Assembly: GCA_022511245.1 (NCBI GenBank) | Contig: JAFLRV010000003.1 | Span: 7,559-44,990, forward strand | Reading direction: 5' to 3' | DNA length: 37,432 bases | Source: Coprobacter sp. | GTDB lineage: Bacteria; Bacteroidota; Bacteroidia; Bacteroidales; Coprobacteraceae | Made by a program: the position numbers and the translations under genes | Shown: positions 1 through 9,222 of the stretch, one piece after another | How the letters are laid out: each line of letters starts with the position of its first letter | Position numbering within the stretch: the first letter of the stretch is position 1 | The notes under the pieces: generated by a model | Told to the model about the DNA's origin: nothing | Databases searched by the model: none | What the model saw: the letters and a program-made list of their open reading frames with translations, nothing else

Positions 1-541
1 CCCGGTAGAAGATACGGGCACCCTGCGGGTCGGAGTCGAAGAACCAGCGGATAATGGTGCGCTCCAGGTCGGTCTGTCCGGCTCTGTCGCGGCTTACCCG
101 GTTGGTAGCCTCTCCGGCCGGAATAGTCGGGTCTTCTGTATATACATTTTTAGTTTGAGGCTGCAGGTTTAAGGTGGGCTGCATGGAGAAATAATATATT
201 TTGTCTTCGGGTTTTGTAATCGCTCCGCTTGCTGCGTCTATACCCCAACCGAGCAAGTTTGTTAAATTAATGACAGAAACCGGATTGAATTTTTTGTTTA
301 CCGTGATATGTGTGGGTTCATATCCTTTCGATTCGACATAAATATCGGTGGGGTGGTATCCGCGTTTTACTTTGATTTTTGCCGGCAGATTTACATTTTG
401 TTTTTTATTGTCGTAAGATATGGTTACAGGGGTATACATTTCATCATTACGTAATGTTATTTTTGCTTTTGTTCCACAAAAAATAGATGCACATGATGAA
501 AATAAAAAGACACAGGCTGTTGCTATAATTATATTTTTCAT
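1..541 (-). CDS. Lipoprotein with PEGA-like repeats, partial (runs off the left edge)
   Basis: My minus-strand translation from ATG at 541: MKNIIIATACVFLFSSCASIFCGTKAKITLRNDEMYTPVTISYDNKKQNVNLPAKIKVKRGYHPTDIYVESKGYEP... It has a signal peptide with lipobox (FSSC), a PEGA-like segment and GWGIDAASGA, and stays open to the window edge. Confidence 0.7.
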   Translation of the reverse strand, partial: MKNIIIATACVFLFSSCASIFCGTKAKITLRNDEMYTPVTISYDNKKQNVNLPAKIKVKRGYHPTDIYVESKGYEPTHITVNKKFNPVSVINLTNLLGWGIDAASGAITKPEDKIYYFSMQPTLNLQPQTKNVYTEDPTIPAGEATNRVSRDRAGQTDLERTIIRWFFDSDPQGARIFYR

Positions 542-859
542 TATTGTTTTATTTTACTTGTTTTTATTTACAAATTGTATTCTCTATTTGATAATGTAAT
601 GAAATAGAAATATTTAAGAGTCTCGAATGTAGATAACCATAAGCATAATGTTTATATGTTTTTATTGTAGAAATCAAGAGAGTATGGTACCTCTCACCGA
701 GAGATAACAATACATGATTTGATAATTAGATGATAGACAGGGGGCTGTGTAAGAAATAGAAATGATGCCCTGTTGCCGGTATAAAAGGATGGATACAGGC
801 CGTTAAAGTTGCGGTGTCGGGTTTTCATAATGTTGCTTTTTAAGTTGTACCATATTGTC

Positions 860-1040
860 TTATCAAGCCAACATCATAAAAAAAGCATGAGTTGGCTGTA
901 TACGGATAGAGGTACTGCCATACCCACGCAACATATAAGCACAACCCACGCTATGCGCGGGCGTTTCGTGCCTATTGAGACTTGTTACGTTTGAAAATTG
1001 GCAGTTTTCTATCCAAGTTCAATAGCAAAAAACGCTATTT
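860..1040. other. Hairpin-rich intergenic element (candidate structured RNA or repetitive element)
   Basis: AGCCAAC/GTTGGCT (866-897), CCCaCGC-tat-GCGcGGG (945-961), CCTATTGAgACTTG (971-984) against CAAGTTCAATAG (1014-1025), and AATAGC-aaaaaac-GCTATT (1021-1039). The last two are mutually exclusive. Confidence 0.4.
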
Positions 1041-1142
1041 TATACAATAAAAGTGCATCTCCTATATGGAAATACGCTGCAAATATAAAGAAAATTTTTT
1101 ATTTGTAATAGGTTACGATATATTTTAGCTAAATTGTAAAAA

Positions 1143-3923
1143 TTAGTGCGCTTCCAGCCAGTTTTTGCCGACACCGGCTTCGGCAATGAGGGGAACACGC
1201 AGGGTGTAGGCGCTTTCCATCTCCTCTTTTACAATCTGTTTTACCGTTTCCAACTCTTCGGGATACACATTGAAATTGAGTTCGTCGTGTACCTGCAGAA
1301 TCATGCGGGAGCGCAATCCCTCTTTTTCGAACCGGTCGAAAATGCGTATCATCGCTATTTTGATGATATCGGCCGCACTGCCCTGTATGGGTGCGTTAAT
1401 CGCATTTCGTTCGGCATATCCCCGTACAACGGCATTCCGGGAGTTGATGTCCGGCAACACTCTTTTTCGGCCGCTGACCGTCTCCACATATCCTTTTTCA
1501 CGGGCTATGTCGATGCTCTTGTTCATGTATTCCTTGATTTGGGGGTAGGTTTCGAAATAACCCTCTATCAACTCTTTGGCTTCGCTGCGGGGGATGTTCA
1601 GCCGGTCGGCCAGCCCGAATACCGAAATACCGTAAATAATGCCGAAATTGGCCGTTTTAGCCTTTCTCCGCATCTCTTTGCTGACTTCGGCAATGGGGAT
1701 TTTGTAAATTTTGGCCGCCGTTGCGGCATGTATGTCTTCTCCCGAAGTGAACGCCTCTATCATATTGGCGTCGCCGCTGAGGTCGGCCATGATACGGAGT
1801 TCTATCTGGGAATAGTCGGCCGAGAAAAAAAGGCAGTCTTTGTCCGGAATGAATGCCCGGCGGATTTCCCGGCCCTCGTCGTCCCGTATGGGAATATTCT
1901 GGAGATTGGGATTGCTCGAACTCAATCGTCCGGTCGCTGTTACCGTCTGGTTGAAAGAGGTGTGTATTTTTCCGGTTTGAGGATTGATAAGTTCCGGCAA
2001 GGCATTGATGTAGGTGCTGAGCAGTTTTCGTATTCCCCGTTGCTCCAGTATTTTGCCTACGATAGGGTGTTTGGTGCGCAATTTCTCGAGCACCTCTTCG
2101 GTGGTGGAGTATTGACCGGTTTTTGTCTTTTTGGCTTTCTCGTCGATTTTAAGTTTGTCGAACAGAATCTCGCCGACCTGTTTGGCCGAACTGATATTGA
2201 ACGTTGTTCCGGCCATTTCATAAATCTCTTTTTCCAGCGTTTCGGTTTTGGCCGAGAGCAGGAGAGAGTATTGATGAAGAGCTTCCGTATCTACGTTTAC
2301 ACCGGCCAGCTCCATTTCAGCCAGCACCCGGACAAGGGGCATCTCTATGGCATAGAAAAGATTTTCCAGTTTTTCTTTCCGGAGTTCTTTTTCAAATACA
2401 TTCTTCAGTTTTAACGTGACGTCGGCATCTTCGGCTGCATAGTCGCATACTTTTTCGGGAGATACCGCCTGCATGGAGAGCTGGCCTTTTCCTTTGGGAC
2501 CGATGAGCTCTTCAATGGAAATGGTCTTGTAGTGCAGATAAATTTCGGCAAGATAATCCATATTGTGCCTCTGTTCCGGCTGAAGCAGGTAGTGGGCAAT
2601 CATGGTGTCGAAAAACGCACCTTTGACCGTGATACCGTAATTTTTCAATACGATGTAGTCGTATTTGATATTTTGGCCGATTTTCAAAGAAGCCGGGTTT
2701 TCCAACGCCGGTTTGAAAATATTCACGATTTCCTGTGCCTCTTCCCGATTTTCGGGAACGGGGATGTAGTAGGCCTCATTTTCCTGCAAAGAGAAGGAGA
2801 TACCCACCAGTTGTACCTTCATCGGTTCAACACCGGTAGTTTCCGTGTCAAATGCGAATGAACCGGCAACCGTTAATTTTTGGGCCAATTTGGATAAATC
2901 TTCCTTATTATCAATCAGATAATAGTTGTGTGAGGTCGATTTTAAGTCCTCGAGAGTTGAATATTTTTTTTCTTCCGGTAAATGGTCTTCGAATATGTCA
3001 AAGAGAGAACCTTGAACAGGTGTTTTTGAAACGGTTGGTTTCGAAACGGTTTCTCCTAAAACCCGTTCGGCTAAATTTTTAAATTCGAGTTCTTCGAAAA
3101 TGCGGCGCAGACAATCTTCATCGACCGGACACCGGCTGAGTTCTTTTTCATCGAACTCAATCGGAACGTCGGTTTTTATCGTAGCCAAAAATTTGGAGAA
3201 GCGGATTTGTTCGATATTGGCTTCCACTTTTTGCCGGAGGGCACCTTTCAGTTTATCGGTATTTTCCAGCAGTGTCTCGATATCGCCGAATTCCTGTACC
3301 AGTTTGGTCGCCGTTTTTTCGCCGACACCGGGACAGCCGGGTATGTTGTCCGAAGAGTCTCCCATCAGACCCAGTATGTCGATGACCTGTTCCGGCCGGT
3401 CGATTCCGAATTTTTGTTTGACCTCTTCCACTCCTCTCACTTCAAAACCGTTTCCGCCGTATTTGGGTTTATATATAAAAATGTGGTCGGTAACCAGTTG
3501 TCCGTAATCTTTGTCCGGAGTCATCATATAGGTGTCGTATCCCGCTTTCTCGGCCCGTTTTGCCATAGAACCGATAACATCATCGGCCTCGTATCCCGGA
3601 ACTTCGATAATGGGAATACGGTATGCCTGTATAATCTCTTTGATAATGGGAACGGCTTTCCGTATGTCTTCGGGCGTCTCTTCCCGTTGCGCTTTGTACT
3701 GTTCGTAAGCCTCGTGGCGGAACGTCGGCCCGGCCGGGTCGAAACCGACGGCTATATGGGTCGGATTCTCTTTTTTCAGCACCTCTTCAAGGGTATTTAC
3801 AAAGCCGAGAATGGCCGAAGTATTCATCCCTTTCGAATTGATGCGGGGATTCTTGATAAAAGCATAATAAGCCCGGTAAATGAGGGCATAAGCGTCTAAA
3901 AGGAACAGTTTTTTTTCTTGCAT
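1143..3923 (-). CDS. polA: DNA polymerase I
   Basis: 926 aa. Has a 5' nuclease domain, a 3'-5' exonuclease domain with DTETTG, and a polymerase domain with TATGRLSSSNPNLQNIPIR, DYSQIELRIMA and QVHDEL. Confidence 0.98.
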   Translation of the reverse strand: MQEKKLFLLDAYALIYRAYYAFIKNPRINSKGMNTSAILGFVNTLEEVLKKENPTHIAVGFDPAGPTFRHEAYEQYKAQREETPEDIRKAVPIIKEIIQAYRIPIIEVPGYEADDVIGSMAKRAEKAGYDTYMMTPDKDYGQLVTDHIFIYKPKYGGNGFEVRGVEEVKQKFGIDRPEQVIDILGLMGDSSDNIPGCPGVGEKTATKLVQEFGDIETLLENTDKLKGALRQKVEANIEQIRFSKFLATIKTDVPIEFDEKELSRCPVDEDCLRRIFEELEFKNLAERVLGETVSKPTVSKTPVQGSLFDIFEDHLPEEKKYSTLEDLKSTSHNYYLIDNKEDLSKLAQKLTVAGSFAFDTETTGVEPMKVQLVGISFSLQENEAYYIPVPENREEAQEIVNIFKPALENPASLKIGQNIKYDYIVLKNYGITVKGAFFDTMIAHYLLQPEQRHNMDYLAEIYLHYKTISIEELIGPKGKGQLSMQAVSPEKVCDYAAEDADVTLKLKNVFEKELRKEKLENLFYAIEMPLVRVLAEMELAGVNVDTEALHQYSLLLSAKTETLEKEIYEMAGTTFNISSAKQVGEILFDKLKIDEKAKKTKTGQYSTTEEVLEKLRTKHPIVGKILEQRGIRKLLSTYINALPELINPQTGKIHTSFNQTVTATGRLSSSNPNLQNIPIRDDEGREIRRAFIPDKDCLFFSADYSQIELRIMADLSGDANMIEAFTSGEDIHAATAAKIYKIPIAEVSKEMRRKAKTANFGIIYGISVFGLADRLNIPRSEAKELIEGYFETYPQIKEYMNKSIDIAREKGYVETVSGRKRVLPDINSRNAVVRGYAERNAINAPIQGSAADIIKIAMIRIFDRFEKEGLRSRMILQVHDELNFNVYPEELETVKQIVKEEMESAYTLRVPLIAEAGVGKNWLEAH

Positions 3924-3953
3924 TTACGAACGTGTTTTGGTCTTTTCGGATTT

Positions 3954-3980
3954 AAATATCGGGTTTTTCTGCCGATATTT
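3954..3980. repeat. 9-bp perfect inverted repeat in the polA/polyprenyl synthase divergent intergenic region
   Basis: AAATATCGG-gtttttctg-CCGATATTT. Confidence 0.6.
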
Positions 3981-4049
3981 CGGGTAAATTTACAATAAAT
4001 ATACCGAATCTCTTCTTTTATTACTATTTTTGCACATCATTAATTGGGT

Positions 4050-5024
4050 ATGGACAAGCTATCGACGATACAACAACCGGTTCAGAGAGAAATAGAGAGC
4101 CTTAACAGCACGATTCGTATGGCTTTGCAGACGAATAGCCAACTGATGAATTCGGTTGTGGATTATTATCTGGGGGCAAAGGGAAAACAGATAAGACCGC
4201 TGCTCGTTCTGCTTTCGGCCCGGTTGTGCGCTCCGGTAAACGAAGCGACCGTAAATGCCGCCGCCGCCATCGAATTGTTGCATAACGCCAGTCTTATCCA
4301 TGATGATGTTGTCGATGAGTCGTTACAGCGTCGGGGACGGAAAACGGTGAACGGAATCTGGGACAATCGCATTGCGGTTCTGGTCGGCGATTATTTCGTT
4401 TCCTGTGCGTTGAAATGTGCCGTAAAAACCGGCCTTATTTCGATTGTCGATACGTTAGGAATGTTAGGACAGGAATTGGCGAAAGGGGAGATAGACCAAA
4501 TCTCCAATGTAGAGGCCCATGTTATCGATGAATCGGCCTATTTTGAGGTGATTCGCCAGAAAACGGCATCCCTGTTTGTCTCCTGTATGCAGATGGGAGC
4601 GTTGTCGGTCGGTGCTTCGGAGGAGGTCATCTGTAAGTTGATGGCTTTTGGCGAGAAGTTGGGCCTTTGCTTCCAGATAAGAGACGATATTTTCGATTAT
4701 TTCGGGGATTCGGCAATAGGAAAGCCCACCGGAAATGATATCCGGGAGGGGAAAGTCACCTTGCCGTTGCTTTATGCTTTGCAACATGGAAAAGAGGAGG
4801 AGGTTCTTCAAATGAAAGCATTGCTGGCAAAGAAAATATTGTCTGTAGAGGAGATCGAAACATTGACCCGTTTTGCCCGGAATAACGGAGGTATAGAATA
4901 TGCCGTACAGGTCATGGAGCATCTTCGGGAAGAAGGGTATCAGGTTTTGTCTGAATTTGAAACTTCTCCCGTAGTAGATTCATTAAAGCAGATTCTGGAT
5001 TATACGATTGAAAGAAGCAAATAA
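4050..5024 (+). CDS. Polyprenyl (octaprenyl-type) diphosphate synthase
   Basis: Contains GKQIRPLL, LIHDDVVDES and FQIRDDIFDYFG (both Asp-rich motifs). The supplied ORF opens at TTG 4044; ATG at 4050 is the more likely start. Confidence 0.93.
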   Translation: MDKLSTIQQPVQREIESLNSTIRMALQTNSQLMNSVVDYYLGAKGKQIRPLLVLLSARLCAPVNEATVNAAAAIELLHNASLIHDDVVDESLQRRGRKTVNGIWDNRIAVLVGDYFVSCALKCAVKTGLISIVDTLGMLGQELAKGEIDQISNVEAHVIDESAYFEVIRQKTASLFVSCMQMGALSVGASEEVICKLMAFGEKLGLCFQIRDDIFDYFGDSAIGKPTGNDIREGKVTLPLLYALQHGKEEEVLQMKALLAKKILSVEEIETLTRFARNNGGIEYAVQVMEHLREEGYQVLSEFETSPVVDSLKQILDYTIERSK

Positions 5025-5046
5025 AGTTGTTGATAATTTGAGGAAT

Positions 5047-5084
5047 GAAAAAAGCCCGACATACAAAAATGTCGGGCTTTTTTC
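5047..5084. terminator. Bidirectional intrinsic terminator
   Basis: gaaaaaagcccgacat-acaaaa-atgtcgggcttttttc: perfect stem with A-tract and T-tract, between convergent polyprenyl synthase (+) and deoC (-). Confidence 0.92.
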
Positions 5085-5100
5085 AGAAGCAAATCTGTGA

Positions 5101-5982
5101 TTAGAAAAATTTCATCTCTTTTCCGGCAATGGAACTTAACAACTGGTTGGCCAACCGGCTCGCTCCGATACGGAAGTACTGTTTGTCGAGCCATTTTTCT
5201 CCCAGAACGGCCGATACGATGCAGTAATATTTGACGGCATCTTCTGTGGAGACAATCCCTCCGGCCGGTTTAATCCCTACGGTTCGGCCGGTTTTTTCAT
5301 GATATTCTTTAATGGCTTCACACATGACATAGGCGGCTTCCCATGTCGCTGCCGGTTCTGTTTTCCCGGTCGAAGTTTTTATGAAATCGGCTCCGGAGTA
5401 CATAGCCAGAATCGCCGCTTTTTTGATATTTGAGGCTGTTTTCAATGCCCCTGTCTCAAGAATGACTTTCAGTCGTGCCGTGCGGCAGGCGGCTTTTATT
5501 TCCTCTATTTCATCGCACATTTCGGCATATTCTCCCGCTAAAAAGTTTCCCACATTGAGTACGATGTCTATTTCATCGGCTCCGTCGGCAACCGCCATCG
5601 ATGTTTCGGCGATTTTTATCTCGGTGAAGGTCTGGGCCGAAGGAAATCCGCCCGATACGGCCGCAATATTGACATCTGAAACCTCCAGATTCATTCGTAC
5701 GGTCGATACAAAATTGGGATAAACACACAGAGCCGCCACGTTTTTCATATCGGGATGTTCATTCTCGAAATCATTTACCCGACGGGTAAAATCGGCCACA
5801 GTCCCGTTTGAATCGGTGGTGTTCAACGTGGTTAAATCGATGCAGCTGAACAAGAACTGGTATATCTCGCTCCGGCAATTCTTTTCCAGATTGTCACGCA
5901 GAATCTTTTCGACGTTCTGTTTTACCGTTTCATCGTTCAATCCGGTGGCATATTCTTTCAGCACTTCATTGTATCTGTCCAT
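5101..5982 (-). CDS. deoC: Deoxyribose-phosphate aldolase
   Basis: 293 aa. DEIDIVLNVG, KVILETGAL, GADFIKTSTGK and VGIKPAGGI motifs. Confidence 0.96.
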   Translation of the reverse strand: MDRYNEVLKEYATGLNDETVKQNVEKILRDNLEKNCRSEIYQFLFSCIDLTTLNTTDSNGTVADFTRRVNDFENEHPDMKNVAALCVYPNFVSTVRMNLEVSDVNIAAVSGGFPSAQTFTEIKIAETSMAVADGADEIDIVLNVGNFLAGEYAEMCDEIEEIKAACRTARLKVILETGALKTASNIKKAAILAMYSGADFIKTSTGKTEPAATWEAAYVMCEAIKEYHEKTGRTVGIKPAGGIVSTEDAVKYYCIVSAVLGEKWLDKQYFRIGASRLANQLLSSIAGKEMKFF

Positions 5983-5985
5983 ATC

Positions 5986-6312
5986 TCAATATAATTTAGG
6001 ATTATCGATGTGTCTGTTTTTATCTCTTTGTGTTTTTTTGTCTATGTTTTTTTGCAGTGCTTCGGTCAGGTTTATTCCCGTTTGGTTGGCCAGACAGAGC
6101 AGAACCCAAAGCACATCGGCCATCTCATCGCCCAAATCGGCAGCCGATTCTCCCTTTTTGAAAGATTGGTCGCCGTATTGGCGGGCGATTATCCGGGCCA
6201 TTTCTCCCACCTCTTCGGTGAGTATCGCCATGTTGGTCAGTTCGCTGAAATATCGAACGCCGTATTTTTTAATCCACTGGTCTACCGTGTTTTGTGCTTC
6301 CTGTATTGTCAT
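5986..6312 (-). CDS. MazG-like nucleotide pyrophosphohydrolase
   Basis: LTEEVGEMARII...DLGDEMADVLWVLLCLANQTGI is a MazG/dUTPase-type EExxE...ExxD pattern. The supplied ORF begins at 6339; the internal ATG at 6312 (MTIQEAQNTVDQWI) fits better and avoids overlap with dtd. Confidence 0.85.
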   Translation of the reverse strand: MTIQEAQNTVDQWIKKYGVRYFSELTNMAILTEEVGEMARIIARQYGDQSFKKGESAADLGDEMADVLWVLLCLANQTGINLTEALQKNIDKKTQRDKNRHIDNPKLY

Positions 6313-6316
6313 AACC

Positions 6317-6772
6317 TTATTCTTTGTTTTTGGAATCAATCCAAATAGTGACCGGTCCGTCGTTGATTAATCCCACTTTCATGTCGGCACCGAATACGCC
6401 GGTTTGTATTTTATGGGAGCCGATTTCATCGGAAATATATTTACAGAATCCTTCGTACATGGGGATGGCATGCTCCGGCTTCGAGGCTTTGATGTAAGAC
6501 GGCCGGTTCCCTTTTTTGGTAGAGGCTTGCAGCGTGAATTGGCTGACAACCAGAATTTCCCCGTCGATTTCCCGCACAGAGCAGTTCATAACCCCCTTTT
6601 CATCGTTAAATATCCGCAATCCGGTTACTTTTTTCGCTAACCAGAAAGCATCTTCCGACGTATCGGCGTCTTCGACCCCTGTCAGAACCAACAACCCTTG
6701 TCCTATGGATGCCCGAAGCTGACCGTCGATGTGTACCGATGCTTGCTGTACTCGTTGTATAAGAACTCTCAT
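6317..6772 (-). CDS. dtd: D-aminoacyl-tRNA deacylase
   Basis: MRVLIQRVQQASV, VVSQFTLQA and NDGPVTIWID; 151 aa. Confidence 0.96.
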   Translation of the reverse strand: MRVLIQRVQQASVHIDGQLRASIGQGLLVLTGVEDADTSEDAFWLAKKVTGLRIFNDEKGVMNCSVREIDGEILVVSQFTLQASTKKGNRPSYIKASKPEHAIPMYEGFCKYISDEIGSHKIQTGVFGADMKVGLINDGPVTIWIDSKNKE

Positions 6773-6827
6773 ATCTTTTTTATCTCCATACGAAGGTACG
6801 GTTTATTTTCCAAAAAGAAAAAGGTTC

Positions 6828-8642
6828 CTATTCTTTCTTTGATAGTGTCGAGACCAGGAGGCGGGCTTTGGCGCTTCCGATAAGCGCTGCAAGTTCTTCA
6901 AAAGGTGCGTTCTGGATTCTTTTTACACTTTTGTAATGGGTCAGCAGTTTGTTTTTGGTCTGTGTTCCAATTCCTTTCACCGAGTCCAGTACAGACGCTG
7001 TTTGCGACTTGCTGCGTTTGTCCCGGTGAAATTGAATGGCAAAACGATGCACCTCATTTTGTATATGTTCCAGTAAATGGAACAGGGGAGTCTGTTGTTT
7101 GATGCCGATAACGAGCGGCGGAAATCCGAAAAGAAGCTCCGATGTTCGATGCCGGCTGTCTTTAGCCAGTCCGGCGATAGGAATGGATAAATGAAGTTCA
7201 TCTTCGACAATCTGGCGTACGACCTCCATCTGACCTTTTCCACCGTCGGTAATAATCAGGTCCGGAAGGCCGCTCCCTTCGTTCAGCAGTCGTTGATACC
7301 GACGGCGGACAACCTCCTGCATCGAAGCGTAATCGTCGGGACCTTCTACCGTTTTGATAATGTATTTTCGGTATTCTTTTTTCGATGGCTTCGCTTTTCT
7401 GAAGACAACGCAGGCCGCTACAGCATGGCTCCCTTGTATATTTGAATTGTCGAAACATTCGATGTGCATAGGCAGTTTATCCAAACCGAGTTCTTTTTGT
7501 ATCTCTTTCATCAGACGGACGCTTTTTTGCTCCGGATTCATTTTCTCGGCATTTTTCAGTTTGTCTATTTTGTACTGCTTTACATTTTGTTCGGATATTT
7601 CGAGCAATTTTCGTTTGTCTCCTCTTTGCGGAACGATAAATGTTTTGTTCTCAAATTCAAGATTGGGAAGAAAAGGTACGATAATTTCTTTCGATTCGCT
7701 TTTGAAGCGGCTTTGCAGTTCTGCGATACCCAAGCCCAGAATGTACTCTTTTTCTTCCTCCAGCCGTTTTTTGTATTCTATGGTAAAACTTTGTACAATG
7801 GAGCCGTTGCGCACGTGCAGGTAGTTTACATATGCTGCATTTTCCTCTTCATCGTAGGAAAAAACATCGATATTGTGAATCGTCGAGCTGACAATAACCG
7901 ATTTTGCCCGGTATTTTTCGATGAGAAGGAATTTCTCTTTAATGGTTTGGGCTTCCTCGAATTTTAATTCATCCGATAATTTTTTCATTTGCTCTACCAG
8001 ATATTCGCACAACTGTTGTGTGTTTCCGTTCAATATCTGTCGTATCTGGGAGATGTATTCCATGTAATTTCCTTCGCATTCCAGCCCTTCGCAAGGCCCT
8101 TTGCAGTTTTTGATATGGTATTGGAGGCATACTTTGAATTTCTTTTTGCGGATATTTTCCGGCGTAAGGGCAAGGTGGCAGGTGCGTATCGGATAGAGGT
8201 TCCGGATGAGTTCAAGTACTGTTTTGGCCAGATGCACATTGGCGTAAGGCCCGTAATACTTGGAGCCGTCTTTGATGACTTTTCGGGTCAGAAATATGCG
8301 GGGAAAATGTTCGTTTCGTATCGTAATCCACGGATAGGTCTTATCATCTTTCAACAATACGTTGTATCGCGGTTTATATTCTTTGATGAGACTGTTTTCC
8401 AGATGTAATGCATCTTCTTCACTTTTTACGACGATATATTTTATATCGCAGATGTTTTTCACCAAAATATTCGTTTTGGCCGAGTCGTGGATTTTATTGA
8501 AATAGGAGGAGACCCGTCTCTTTAGGTTTTTGGCTTTCCCGACGTAGATGATTTTTCCCTCTTTGTCGAAATATTGGTACACTCCCGGCGTATCGGGCAG
8601 GAGGGAAAGAATGTTTTTTATATGTTCTTTTCTTTCGGTCAA
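6828..8642 (-). CDS. uvrC: Excinuclease ABC subunit C
   Basis: 604 aa. GIY-YIG domain (PGVYQYFDKEGKIIYVGKAKNLKRRVSSYF), IECFDNSNIQGSHAVAACVVF, C-terminal helix-hairpin-helix. Confidence 0.97.
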   Translation of the reverse strand: MTERKEHIKNILSLLPDTPGVYQYFDKEGKIIYVGKAKNLKRRVSSYFNKIHDSAKTNILVKNICDIKYIVVKSEEDALHLENSLIKEYKPRYNVLLKDDKTYPWITIRNEHFPRIFLTRKVIKDGSKYYGPYANVHLAKTVLELIRNLYPIRTCHLALTPENIRKKKFKVCLQYHIKNCKGPCEGLECEGNYMEYISQIRQILNGNTQQLCEYLVEQMKKLSDELKFEEAQTIKEKFLLIEKYRAKSVIVSSTIHNIDVFSYDEEENAAYVNYLHVRNGSIVQSFTIEYKKRLEEEKEYILGLGIAELQSRFKSESKEIIVPFLPNLEFENKTFIVPQRGDKRKLLEISEQNVKQYKIDKLKNAEKMNPEQKSVRLMKEIQKELGLDKLPMHIECFDNSNIQGSHAVAACVVFRKAKPSKKEYRKYIIKTVEGPDDYASMQEVVRRRYQRLLNEGSGLPDLIITDGGKGQMEVVRQIVEDELHLSIPIAGLAKDSRHRTSELLFGFPPLVIGIKQQTPLFHLLEHIQNEVHRFAIQFHRDKRSKSQTASVLDSVKGIGTQTKNKLLTHYKSVKRIQNAPFEELAALIGSAKARLLVSTLSKKE

Positions 8643-8647
8643 GACAA

Positions 8648-9172
8648 TCAGAATTTGATAAGGGCTTCCACGTCAACGCCCGGAGGAAAAATCTCCCGGC
8701 CTTTCAGAAATTCAAGTTCGGTAATGAAGTTGATGTATATTTTTCGGGGGTGAAATCGCTCTACCAGATGGTATGCGGCCAACATTGTCCCTCCGGTTGC
8801 CAGCAAATCATCGTGCAATACGACAATATCTTCGGATTGAATAGCGTCTTTATGTATTTCGATTGTATCTTTCCCGTACTCTTTGTCGTAACTTTCACTC
8901 CAGGTATCTGCCGGCAGTTTGCCGGGTTTCCGTATAGGAACAAATCCGGCTTCCAGTTGGTTCGCCAGAATGGCTCCCATTATGAACCCTCTGGATTCTA
9001 TGCCGACCACTTTGGTAATGCCTTTTTCTTTATACAGATCGGTTAGATGTTTGCTCAGCTCCCGAAGGCATTCCGGCTCTTTGAATACAGTGGTCAAATC
9101 TTTGAATACAATTCCTTTTTGGGGAAAGTCATAGACGTCTCTTACCTTATTTTTAATCTCATCTAATGTCAT
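8648..9172 (-). CDS. apt: Adenine phosphoribosyltransferase
   Basis: 174 aa. PQKGIVFKDLT, GIESRGFI and VVLHDDLLATGGTM (PRPP loop). Confidence 0.96.
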   Translation of the reverse strand: MTLDEIKNKVRDVYDFPQKGIVFKDLTTVFKEPECLRELSKHLTDLYKEKGITKVVGIESRGFIMGAILANQLEAGFVPIRKPGKLPADTWSESYDKEYGKDTIEIHKDAIQSEDIVVLHDDLLATGGTMLAAYHLVERFHPRKIYINFITELEFLKGREIFPPGVDVEALIKF

Positions 9173-9206
9173 ATCTTTCTGTTTTTCTATGGGTTGTTAT
9201 TTCTCT

Positions 9207-9222
9207 TGTTCCACGTGGAACA
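9207..9222. promoter_or_regulatory. parS: Candidate parS site (ParB binding site)
   Basis: Perfect 16-bp palindrome TGTTCCACGTGGAACA, matching the conserved bacterial parS core GTTnCACGTGnAAC. It ends one base before the mnmG stop codon (9223-9225). Confidence 0.75.

Noticed and set aside
809-994. 61-aa ORF in the polA downstream gap
   Set aside because: No domain or convincing start context; it overlaps the hairpin-rich element and is better explained by that structure.
1146-2414. 422-aa plus-strand ORF opposite polA (also 3207-3899)
   Set aside because: Antisense shadow of a strongly supported polA gene; no recognisable domain. Codon bias of the real gene leaves the opposite frame open.
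7810-7820. Second CACGTG core inside uvrC (gcgCACGTGcag)
   Set aside because: Lacks the GTTn/nAAC flanks required for a parS match.
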